A DNA stretch of 43,107 bases from an uncultured Lachnospiraceae bacterium. GTDB taxonomy: Bacteria > Bacillota > Clostridia > Lachnospirales > Lachnospiraceae. Within the stretch, counting starts at the first letter, position 1; each line of letters begins with the position of its first letter. Position numbers and translations under genes: made by a program. The DNA lies in NCBI GenBank assembly GCA_946631295.1, contig CAMOZY010000016.1:1-43107 (forward strand). Reading direction: 5' to 3'. Below, piece after piece: positions 33,946-41,716 of the stretch. The notes beneath the pieces were generated by a model. It was not told where the DNA came from and made no database searches. It was given only the letters and a program-made list of their open reading frames with translations.

Positions 33946-35022
33946 ATGAAACCAAGGGAAGCGGCGGCGAGCCTTGAACAACTGAAGAAGGATTTAAACA
34001 GCGGCGAACTTAAGAGATGCTATCTTCTTTTCGGAAGTGAGCGCTATCTTCGTAATTTCTACGAAAAGAAGCTTCTGACTGCCATGGGCGGATCAAGGGA
34101 TGATATGAATACCAACGTGTTCGATACAAGCCCCATCCAGGCATCTGCCATAATAGATGCTGCCCAGACTCTTCCTTTTTTTGCGGACAGGAGAGTAGTG
34201 CTCATAAGATATTCCGGATTCTTTAAAAAGGGCGGAGAAGAGCTGGCGGATTTTCTGGCGGAAGCCCCCGAGACAACAAGCTTTATCTTCGTGGAGGATG
34301 ATGCCGATGCAAGACTGAAGCTTTACAAGCAGATAGCAAAGCTCGGCCGCGTTGTTGAGTTTGTTACACAGTCTGATAAATATCTTCTCCAGAATATCGG
34401 GGCATTCCTTAAGAGAGCAGATAAAAGAATGAGCCAGGAGGATGCCGCATATCTTCTTGATGTGATCGGAACGGATATGGGAAAGCTCATGTCCGAACTT
34501 GAGAAGCTTGTTTCCTTTACGGGAGACAGGGAAGTGGTTACTAAAAGCGACATCGATGTCATATGCTCCAGGAATATAGATGACCGTGTATTTGAAATGA
34601 TAGATGCTGTCATGAGACACGATCTAGCTACATGCATGGACTGTTACGAGGATCTGATCGCACTCAAGACCGCACCTGCAATGATAGTCATCATGCTGGA
34701 AAAGCAGTTCCTCTGGATGCTTCAGCTTAAGAGCCTTGCGGAGGATGATAACCTTCATACGATCGATATCATCAATACCATCGCGTATAAGCAGGAAGTT
34801 GATACCGAGACAGGCGAGATAAAGCGTTCGAGAGGCAGCATCGGAGAATTCCAGGTCAGGAAATACCTTCAGCAGGCTGAGCATATGAATAAGGCTGAAC
34901 TTCAGAGAGCCGTGAAGCTGTGCAGTAAGGCGGATGAGGATTTCAAGTCCGGCAAGATGAACGAAAGGATCGCAATGGAGACGCTGCTGGTCAATCTGTG
35001 CAGAGTGGAAAAAAATGCTTAA
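33946..35022 (+). CDS. holA: DNA polymerase III subunit delta
   Basis: 358 residues. HolA is the clamp-loader subunit that opens the sliding clamp. The AAA-like N-terminus (C-Y-L-L-F-G-S-E-R-Y-L-R) and the helical C-terminal collar (I-G-E-F-Q-V-R-K-Y-L) are typical. AAGGA lies about 9 bases before the ATG. In many Firmicutes holA (yqeN) is next to comEC; here comEC is two genes further. It overlaps trmL by 8 bases. Confidence 0.93.
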   Translation: MKPREAAASLEQLKKDLNSGELKRCYLLFGSERYLRNFYEKKLLTAMGGSRDDMNTNVFDTSPIQASAIIDAAQTLPFFADRRVVLIRYSGFFKKGGEELADFLAEAPETTSFIFVEDDADARLKLYKQIAKLGRVVEFVTQSDKYLLQNIGAFLKRADKRMSQEDAAYLLDVIGTDMGKLMSELEKLVSFTGDREVVTKSDIDVICSRNIDDRVFEMIDAVMRHDLATCMDCYEDLIALKTAPAMIVIMLEKQFLWMLQLKSLAEDDNLHTIDIINTIAYKQEVDTETGEIKRSRGSIGEFQVRKYLQQAEHMNKAELQRAVKLCSKADEDFKSGKMNERIAMETLLVNLCRVEKNA

Positions 35023-35515
35023 TATAGTACTTTACCAGCCGGAGATACCGTACAATACCGGCAATATCGGAAGGACCTGCGTCGCAACAGGATCAAGACT
35101 CCATCTGATAAGGCCGCTCGGATTTTCTCTGGATCAGAAGGAAATAAAAAGAGCAGGGCTTGATTACTGGCCGAGGCTCGACCATATAGAATACGACAGT
35201 TTCGAGGATTTCCTTGAAAAGAATAATAATCCGAAGGTCTGGATGGCAACCACCAAGGCTCATCAGGTTTACTCAGATGTCAGCTTTGGCATGGACGATT
35301 ATATAATGTTCGGACCGGAGAGCAGGGGAATACCCGAAGAGATACTCGTTTCCCGCGAGAGTGAATGCATACGCATTCCGATGCTTGAGGATGAAAGATC
35401 CATAAATCTCTGTAATTCGGTTTCCATCGTTTTGTATGAGGCGCTCCGCCAGAATGATTATGCCGGTCTGTCAAAATACGGAGAACTCCACCGCCTTAAA
35501 TGGCAGGAGTCATGA
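35015..35515 (+). CDS. trmL: tRNA (cytidine/uridine-34-2'-O)-methyltransferase
   Basis: 166 residues, a SPOUT-fold enzyme that methylates the wobble ribose of tRNA-Leu isoacceptors. Motifs are P-Y-N-T-G-N-I-G-R-T-C near the start, G-P-E-S-R-G-I-P, and I-P-M-L-E-D-x-R-S-I-N-L-C-N-S-V, which form the knotted S-adenosylmethionine site. The start overlaps holA by 8 bases. Confidence 0.96.
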   Translation: MLNIVLYQPEIPYNTGNIGRTCVATGSRLHLIRPLGFSLDQKEIKRAGLDYWPRLDHIEYDSFEDFLEKNNNPKVWMATTKAHQVYSDVSFGMDDYIMFGPESRGIPEEILVSRESECIRIPMLEDERSINLCNSVSIVLYEALRQNDYAGLSKYGELHRLKWQES

Positions 35516-35528
35516 AAGGTTTACGAAA

Positions 35529-36611
35529 ATGTCCGAAGGATCATCAGTGATCTCATCAAATAATAAAAAGCTTGATTCGATCCAGGCTCTCAGGGCTCTT
35601 GCCTTTGCGGGAGTCTTCATCGGTCATTTCTTTATCTGCGGATGGTCGCACATTGCGGTTTCGACATTCTTTGTGCTTTCGGGATTTCTGCTTACCATCA
35701 AGACTCCCAATGACTACGAGACCTGCAGCTTTGCCACTTCGTTTAAAAAGGCAGTAAAGCGCATTTCCAAGCTTTATCCCGTTCATATCGTGACCATGCT
35801 CATGATGCTTCCGTGTATGATCTGGCAGGATAAGATTCTGCAGACATTTGATCCGGTTAAGTACATCAAGCAGGTGGTGCTCAATATCTTCGTCGTATCA
35901 AGTCTTTATCCAAGTGCCGATATCGCTTCCTCCCTCAACAGGGTCGCATGGTTTTTATCGTCGCTCTTTGTCCTTTATATCATCTTTCCGTATCTCTACA
36001 GACTGCTTAACAGGATAAAGGGAGTACACTCGCACGTGCTCATCATCCTCATCTCGATCGCAGTTCAGACTATGATCGTATATCTGATCTTTGGCGGAAT
36101 TTATGATGAAAACCTTCTCGTGTACCTGACACACATATCACCTTTTTACAGGATCTTCGATATGGTATGCGGCATTTCACTCGGACTTATCGTAAGACGC
36201 ATTCCCGAGGAAAAGGAATCGGGCAAAGTGACTGCTGCTGTTATCGAAATCGCGGTATTTTTATTCTTTTTGTTCCAGGTATATCTTACAGACAGCGGAG
36301 CAACGAGCATCTATCTCTACCGCGCACCTTTCTGCCCTGCAATGGGTGTGATCTTTACATTGCTCTTTTACAGGAAAAAGGGTCCTGTTACAAAACTGCT
36401 CACAAACAGACTGACCGTCTTTGTCGGAAATATGAGCGGATATGCATACCTGATCCATTTCCCTGTGATATTTTACTTTAATATTTTTGTTGTAATGAAT
36501 CTTACATCTCTGAGAAGGACCATCATTCATCTTGTTGTACTGCCGCTTACTCTCGGCATTACATTCGGTGGTTCCTATCTGTACGACAGATTTATTTCAG
36601 AGCGCAAATGA
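35529..36611 (+). CDS. Acyltransferase family 3 membrane protein
   Basis: 360 residues with about ten membrane segments. The opening Q-A-L-R-A-L-A-F-A-G-V-F-I-G-H-F-F carries the conserved Arg and His of acyltransferase-3 enzymes, and G-Y-A-Y-L-I-H-F lies near the end. It is the second such protein in the window and is shorter than the one at 6962. I chose ATG 35529 (AAAGG about 10 bases upstream); the frame opens earlier inside trmL. The acceptor molecule is unknown. Confidence 0.85.
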   Translation: MSEGSSVISSNNKKLDSIQALRALAFAGVFIGHFFICGWSHIAVSTFFVLSGFLLTIKTPNDYETCSFATSFKKAVKRISKLYPVHIVTMLMMLPCMIWQDKILQTFDPVKYIKQVVLNIFVVSSLYPSADIASSLNRVAWFLSSLFVLYIIFPYLYRLLNRIKGVHSHVLIILISIAVQTMIVYLIFGGIYDENLLVYLTHISPFYRIFDMVCGISLGLIVRRIPEEKESGKVTAAVIEIAVFLFFLFQVYLTDSGATSIYLYRAPFCPAMGVIFTLLFYRKKGPVTKLLTNRLTVFVGNMSGYAYLIHFPVIFYFNIFVVMNLTSLRRTIIHLVVLPLTLGITFGGSYLYDRFISERK

Positions 36612-36655
36612 TCTGCGCTGCCCATCCTGCGGCATTTCGCCGAAACCTTTCACAT

Positions 36656-36670
36656 CCCGCATAATGCGGG
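36656..36670 (+). other. Stem-loop before comEC
   Basis: CCCGCA (36656-36661) pairs with TGCGGG (36665-36670) across TAA, just before TTGGAG, the comEC ribosome binding site. A smaller CGGC/GCCG hairpin lies at 36630-36642. Confidence 0.45.
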
Positions 36671-36689
36671 CCTATTGGAGTATGCTTAA

Positions 36690-38993
36690 ATGAGACGACC
36701 GCTGGCATTTGCCTGCGCTCTGATCGTCGTGTGTATATATGCCGGTGTTATCACCGGTCTGTTTCCGCTTTTGCAAAATAAGGAACTCCCTGCTGACGGT
36801 GAATACATAACGATGACAGGAAGCGTTAAGGAGATACATGACAACTACATAGTGATGGAAAACGCAACAAACTGGAAAAATTCCGGAATATATGTGATCT
36901 ACTTTGATGATATACATGAAGATGAAGCACATGATCTTATGATCGGAGAAGGGATTAAGATCTGCGGGCGATATGCGGACTTTTCACATGCGATGAATCC
37001 CGGACAGTTCGATGCTTATGATTATTATTCATCTAAGGGATATGACGGAAGTGTCAGATATGCCAGGCTCCTTTCCCATGATGGAAACTGCTCTGCTGTA
37101 AGAGAAGTTCTGAGAAGACTGAATGTAAGGCTTAAGGAACGTATATATTCCGTATGTCCCGAAAAAGAAGCCTCGATACTCAGTGACCTTCTTCTCGGTG
37201 ATAAGGAGGGAATAGATTCGGAGACAAAGACCCTCTATCAGAATAACGGCATAGCGCATATCCTCAGCATCTCCGGCCTTCATATCTCGATTCTTGGGAT
37301 GGGATTGTACAGACTGCTCAGAAAAATGCGCTGTCCGAATATCCCCTCCGCAATGTCCGCCGCGTTTATCCTCGTGCTGTACTGCATGATGACCGGCATG
37401 AGCGTCTCTGCAGTAAGGGCGACAGGGATGTTTGTGATAAGGATGTTTTCACACCTTTTTGGAAGAAGTGAAGATCCGCTCACCTCACTTTCACTTATGG
37501 CAGCACTTACCGCTGTTTCAAATCCACTGACTGTCACCGGATCCGGTTTTCTTCTGTCCTACGGTGCGGCTCTTGGGATATTTGTATTTCTTCCTGCATT
37601 AAGCAACTTGTTCTTTGAACAGCACGGGGATAAAGAAAAACTGTTCAGGGAAGATACACTGATAAACCGCGCATCCGGTCTGATAAAAAAAATCTGCATA
37701 ATTATCTCGAAGGCTCTTGTTTCCAGCTTCCTGATAACGATGTTCACACTTCCGGTGCAGCTCTATTTCTTTTACAGAGTAAGTACATATTCCGTGTTCC
37801 TGAATCTCATCATTCTTCCGTGCATGTCCCTGCTTGTTTTCTCGGGGATGCTGATGATGGTGCCGGGGCTTGGGATAACGGGAACGGCTGCGTGCTTTCT
37901 GCTGGACATATTTGAAAGACTCTGTCGTCTTGCGGAAAACCTTCCATTCCACGAATGGAATCCAGGAAGACCGGGAATCACGGCTATTGCTATTTACTAC
38001 ATTTTCATCATTCTGATCATTATCATATGCTTATCAGCCGGGAACCATATTGCTTACAGGGGAATCGTCATCTTTCTTCTTGCTTCCATGCTCTTTGTCA
38101 TCCGTTTTCCGCTTCCTGCACATAATACCTCCACACAGCTCTATGTCGGACAGGGAAACTGCAACGTAACGATCACTGATTTGGGAGAGGTCTTTATCTT
38201 CGACGGCGGCTCATCTTCACAGAAAAACATCGGGGAATACATTATCCGCCCTTTTCTTAAGATCGGTGGTCTTTCGCATATTGACGGGATCTTTATATCA
38301 CATTCCGATTCGGACCATATAAACGGATGTCTTGAACTGATAGAAAATATGGATGCCTGGGGACTGGAGATTGGCGGAGTTTACATAACTCCGCAGATGA
38401 TGAATGACGGGACGGAGAATACGCGCAGACTCCTTGAAGGCTGTGACAGTGCCGGAATACCCGTGGCATGTATAAGTGCAGGTGATGAGTGGGACAGCGG
38501 TGATACACATTTTGTCTGCCTTCATCCTGCGAAGGAATTTATCCCTGAAGATCCAAATTCAGGCTCCATGTGCATACTTGTTTCATTTGCGTATCGTTCA
38601 CATGAACGTACCAATATCAATACTTATAGTGAGATACGAACACATCCTGCTGCCCATACCATGCTCATTCCCGGTGATGTACAGGGAAGCGGTGAAAAAG
38701 AGCTAGCGAAAAATCTGGCTTTACTATCCATAGATAATCCTGCTATAGACATCTATTTAACCGCTCACCACGGTTCGTCAGGCTCTTCATCAGAAGAATT
38801 CCTTGATATCGCCCGTCCATGCCTTGCCGTCAACAGTGCGGGCCTAAATAACGTGTACGGACACCCTAACGCCGAAACGCTTGCCCGTCTTGAGGCTGCC
38901 GGCTGTGCTTGCCTGAATACCTTCGATACAGGTGCCGTAACCCTTGATTTTTCCGAAAAAGATATCAAAATCTCTGCATTTTGCAGCAATTGA
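36690..38993 (+). CDS. comEC: ComEC/Rec2 family competence channel
   Basis: 767 residues. ComEC forms the membrane channel for single-stranded DNA uptake. The order is an N-terminal OB-like domain after the first membrane segments, the multi-spanning competence core (about 180-470, including H-I-L-S-I-S-G-L-H), and a C-terminal metallo-beta-lactamase-like domain with H538-S-D-S-D-H543 and later T-A-H-H-G-S-S. Length and domain order are normal. GGAG lies 9 bases before the ATG. With the upstream ComEA it suggests natural competence or at least its remnants. Confidence 0.95.
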   Translation: MRRPLAFACALIVVCIYAGVITGLFPLLQNKELPADGEYITMTGSVKEIHDNYIVMENATNWKNSGIYVIYFDDIHEDEAHDLMIGEGIKICGRYADFSHAMNPGQFDAYDYYSSKGYDGSVRYARLLSHDGNCSAVREVLRRLNVRLKERIYSVCPEKEASILSDLLLGDKEGIDSETKTLYQNNGIAHILSISGLHISILGMGLYRLLRKMRCPNIPSAMSAAFILVLYCMMTGMSVSAVRATGMFVIRMFSHLFGRSEDPLTSLSLMAALTAVSNPLTVTGSGFLLSYGAALGIFVFLPALSNLFFEQHGDKEKLFREDTLINRASGLIKKICIIISKALVSSFLITMFTLPVQLYFFYRVSTYSVFLNLIILPCMSLLVFSGMLMMVPGLGITGTAACFLLDIFERLCRLAENLPFHEWNPGRPGITAIAIYYIFIILIIIICLSAGNHIAYRGIVIFLLASMLFVIRFPLPAHNTSTQLYVGQGNCNVTITDLGEVFIFDGGSSSQKNIGEYIIRPFLKIGGLSHIDGIFISHSDSDHINGCLELIENMDAWGLEIGGVYITPQMMNDGTENTRRLLEGCDSAGIPVACISAGDEWDSGDTHFVCLHPAKEFIPEDPNSGSMCILVSFAYRSHERTNINTYSEIRTHPAAHTMLIPGDVQGSGEKELAKNLALLSIDNPAIDIYLTAHHGSSGSSSEEFLDIARPCLAVNSAGLNNVYGHPNAETLARLEAAGCACLNTFDTGAVTLDFSEKDIKISAFCSN

Positions 38994-39022
38994 AATACCT
39001 CTTCGAATGATGGGGATTTTCC

Positions 39023-39051
39023 TTGATACAAAGGGCGAAAATTGGTAAAAT
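39023..39051 (+). promoter_or_regulatory. mscL promoter
   Basis: TTGATA (39023-39028), a 17-base spacer and TAAAAT (39046-39051). The predicted start near 39058 falls inside the longest open frame and so supports translation from 39091. Confidence 0.72.
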
Positions 39052-39090
39052 ATTATGGGTTTTATAAGGGACCCGGAAGGAGTGGAAAAA

Positions 39091-39591
39091 ATGGCAGAAA
39101 ATGAAAAAAAGGGAGCTGTAGCCGCAGCTGAAAAGACCAAAGGATTTGTAGGCGAGTTTAAGAAATTCATCATGCGCGGAAACGTGCTTGATATGGCAAT
39201 CGGTATCATCATCGGCGGAGCGTTTCAGGCAATCATCTCAAGTCTTGTAAATGACATCATCATGCCTGTCATCACACTTTTGACCGGTGGCATTGATTTC
39301 ACCAACTGGTTCGTTGCACTTGACGGATCATCCTATGCAACACTTGATGCTGCCAAGGAAGCAGGTGCAGCAACACTTAACTACGGCGTATTTATCACAG
39401 CAATCATCAACTTCCTTCTCATGGCACTCGTTGTATTCCTCATCGTTAAGTCCATGAACAAGGCAGCTGACAAGTTCAAGAAGAAGGAAGAGGAAGCACC
39501 CAAGACCACCAAGATCTGTCCTTTCTGCAAGAGCGAGATCGACAAGGATGCTACCAGATGCCCTCACTGTACTTCTGAGCTTAAGGATTGA
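39091..39591 (+). CDS. mscL: Large-conductance mechanosensitive channel with C-terminal zinc ribbon
   Basis: 166 residues. MscL opens under membrane tension and releases solutes. The N-terminal helix and TM1 (G-E-F-K-K-F-I-M-R-G-N-V-L-D-M-A-I-G, then I-I-I-G-G-A-F) and TM2 (about 100-122) are standard. After a Lys/Glu helix the tail carries C143-P-F-C146 and C157-P-H-C160, a zinc ribbon absent from E. coli MscL. GGAAGGAG precedes ATG 39091; an in-frame ATG 39055 lies before the predicted transcription start. Confidence 0.95.
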   Translation: MAENEKKGAVAAAEKTKGFVGEFKKFIMRGNVLDMAIGIIIGGAFQAIISSLVNDIIMPVITLLTGGIDFTNWFVALDGSSYATLDAAKEAGAATLNYGVFITAIINFLLMALVVFLIVKSMNKAADKFKKKEEEAPKTTKICPFCKSEIDKDATRCPHCTSELKD

Positions 39592-40715
39592 TCAAAGCAT
39601 TGAACAGATTGCATTCGCATAAAAAGAATAACTGTAAGAATATCAAAGCAGGCACTGCCTTAAGGGCAGCGCTTGCTTTGTGCGTATGTGCCATTCTTTC
39701 CGGATGCGGAAGCGGCTCCGATAATCTTAAGACCGCATATGAGTGTCTCGGTAACCTTGATTATGCAGGAGCAATGAATGCCCTGGCAGGTGCCGAGGAA
39801 GCCGGAGAGGATGCAAGGGAGATTGCAAGGGCAAGGGGCATTGCATGTATAGGCCAGGCTGATTATTCAGGTGCGGCCGACTATCTGAAGCAGAGCCTCG
39901 ATTCAGGTACCGGATATCCTGACAGAATGGATGTTGATACCAACTATTACCTTGCTGCTGCCTATAACTACATGGGCGATTATGCCGCTGCAGAGGACCG
40001 CTATAATGCGATCATCGGATTCTGCGACGATACAGAGAGCTATCTTCTCAGAGCTTCAGTAAGACTTAAACAGAGCAATTTCGAAGGCGCGGTATCTGAT
40101 TTCAACGTTGTTATTTCCAGAAAGCCCAACGATTACGATACGGTGATCGAAATCTACGAGATGCTCACTGCTATCGGATATCGTGATGCGGGAATGGAAT
40201 ATATCAAGGCAGCCATTTCGGGAGATACCGGTAAGATGACCGATTCCGAAAAAGGACGCATGTACTACTACATGGGCGATTACACACAGGCTGCTGCATT
40301 CCTTGAAAGCGCAAGGAACGCGGAAGGAAGCGTTACAAGTTCTCTTTTCCTCGGACGTACCTACGAGGCGATGGGAGAATATAACTACGCTGCCAATGTC
40401 TATGAAAGCTATATAGGAACCAAGGGAGCAAGCGCTGAGCTTTATGACCAGCTTGGACTGTGCAGACTTAAGCTCGGTGAATACGAAGCCGCTCTCGAGG
40501 CATTTAAGGCAGGTAAAGAGGCTGATGACGGAACATTCGCCAAGAGCCTTGATTACAACCTCGCCGTTGCATATGAATACATCTCAGACTTTGACAAGGC
40601 ATATGACCTTCTTCAGGAGTATGCCGCAAGATATCCGGATGATGCGGATGCAGCAAGGGAACTTCTTTTCCTGCAGTCCAGGATATCCGGTGTGGAAGAG
40701 TCTGTGGAAGAATAG
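39588..40715 (+). CDS. TPR lipoprotein
   Basis: 375 residues. A basic N-terminus leads to a signal peptide with lipobox I-L-S-G-C (about residue 40), then at least seven TPR-like repeats (D-Y-A-G-A, A-D-Y-S-G-A-A-D-Y, G-D-Y-A-A-A-E-D-R-Y, and so on) over the whole mature part. It should act as a surface-side scaffold; its partner is unknown. No ATG is available. The TTG at 39588 overlaps the mscL stop (TTGA), and TTG 39600 is an alternative; AAGGA lies at 39583-39587, which is too close to the first and rather far from the second. Confidence 0.82.
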   Translation: MIKALNRLHSHKKNNCKNIKAGTALRAALALCVCAILSGCGSGSDNLKTAYECLGNLDYAGAMNALAGAEEAGEDAREIARARGIACIGQADYSGAADYLKQSLDSGTGYPDRMDVDTNYYLAAAYNYMGDYAAAEDRYNAIIGFCDDTESYLLRASVRLKQSNFEGAVSDFNVVISRKPNDYDTVIEIYEMLTAIGYRDAGMEYIKAAISGDTGKMTDSEKGRMYYYMGDYTQAAAFLESARNAEGSVTSSLFLGRTYEAMGEYNYAANVYESYIGTKGASAELYDQLGLCRLKLGEYEAALEAFKAGKEADDGTFAKSLDYNLAVAYEYISDFDKAYDLLQEYAARYPDDADAARELLFLQSRISGVEESVEE

Positions 40716-40732
40716 ATCTTAAGGAGAGACAC

Positions 40733-41665
40733 ATGATAGAAAAGCTTATCAGACAGATAAAAGAAAAACAGGCACCGATCGTTGTCGGGCTCGACCCAAA
40801 TCTTAATTTCGTGCCCGAGTTCATCAAGAAGGCTGCTTTTGCGGAAGCGGGCGAGACTCTTGAAGGTGCAGCACTTGCATTTAAGAATTATAACAAGGGT
40901 ATCATCGATGCAGTTGCCGATCTTGTTCCCGCAGTAAAGCCCCAGATCGCAATGTATGAACAGCTCGGACTTCCCGGACTTGAAGTCTTCAAGTGGACCT
41001 GTGATTACTGTCATGAAAAGGGACTTGTGGTCATCGGAGATATCAAGAGAGGTGACATCGGTTCCACATCCGAGATGTATGCGGTCGCGCATATCGGCAG
41101 GACTAAGATAGGTTCATCTGCTGTAGCAGCTTTTGACGAGGATATCGTAACCGTTAACCCTTACCTTGGATCTGACGGCGTATTGCCCTTTGTGAAGGTC
41201 TGCGAGGCAGAAAAAAAGGGCATATTCGTTCTCGTCAAAACATCCAATCCTTCCAGCGGAGAATTTCAGGATCAGAAGATTGACGGAAGAGCACTTTACG
41301 AACTTGTAGGTGAGAAGGTTTCCGAATGGGGAAGCAGCACCATAGATCCCGAGACAGGATATTCCGAAGTCGGTGCGGTCGTCGGTGCAACATATCCCGA
41401 GCAGGGCAAGATACTCAGAAAGATCATGCCCAAGTCATATATCCTCGTTCCAGGATATGGTGCACAGGGTGGTAAGGGAGATGACCTTGCATATTTCTTC
41501 AATGATGACGGACTTGGTGCAATCGTTAATTCCTCACGTGGTATAATTGCAGCATATAAGCAGGAACAGTACGCACATGTCGGAGAGGAAGGATACGCAG
41601 AGGCCTCAAGACTTGCAGTGCTGGATATGAAGGAAGACTTAAGACAGGCTATAGAAAAGAGATAA
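40733..41665 (+). CDS. pyrF: Orotidine 5'-phosphate decarboxylase (type 2)
   Basis: 310 residues, the long type 2 form. It makes UMP from OMP. The N-terminus V-G-L-D-P-N and the catalytic set G-D103-I-K105-R-G-D108 are intact, and V-P-G-Y-G-A-Q-G-G and V-N-S-S-R-G-I complete the phosphate site. AAGGAGAG precedes the ATG. No other pyrimidine genes are beside it. Confidence 0.97.
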   Translation: MIEKLIRQIKEKQAPIVVGLDPNLNFVPEFIKKAAFAEAGETLEGAALAFKNYNKGIIDAVADLVPAVKPQIAMYEQLGLPGLEVFKWTCDYCHEKGLVVIGDIKRGDIGSTSEMYAVAHIGRTKIGSSAVAAFDEDIVTVNPYLGSDGVLPFVKVCEAEKKGIFVLVKTSNPSSGEFQDQKIDGRALYELVGEKVSEWGSSTIDPETGYSEVGAVVGATYPEQGKILRKIMPKSYILVPGYGAQGGKGDDLAYFFNDDGLGAIVNSSRGIIAAYKQEQYAHVGEEGYAEASRLAVLDMKEDLRQAIEKR

Positions 41666-41682
41666 GATCAGTTGTCATGCCG

Positions 41683-41696
41683 GTATATACCGGAAC
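41683..41696 (+). other. Palindrome before glgA
   Basis: A perfect palindrome CCGGTATATACCGG (41683-41696) lies in the 51-base pyrF-glgA gap. It may be a small hairpin or a protein site. Confidence 0.4.
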
Positions 41697-41716
41697 AGGA
41701 TCGGAGGCGAAACTCT

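Noticed and set aside
36682-36693. Three-codon mini-ORF (Met-Leu-Lys-stop) overlapping the comEC ATG, as a leader peptide
   Set aside because: The GGAG is only one base from this ATG, too close to serve it; it fits comEC at 36690 instead.
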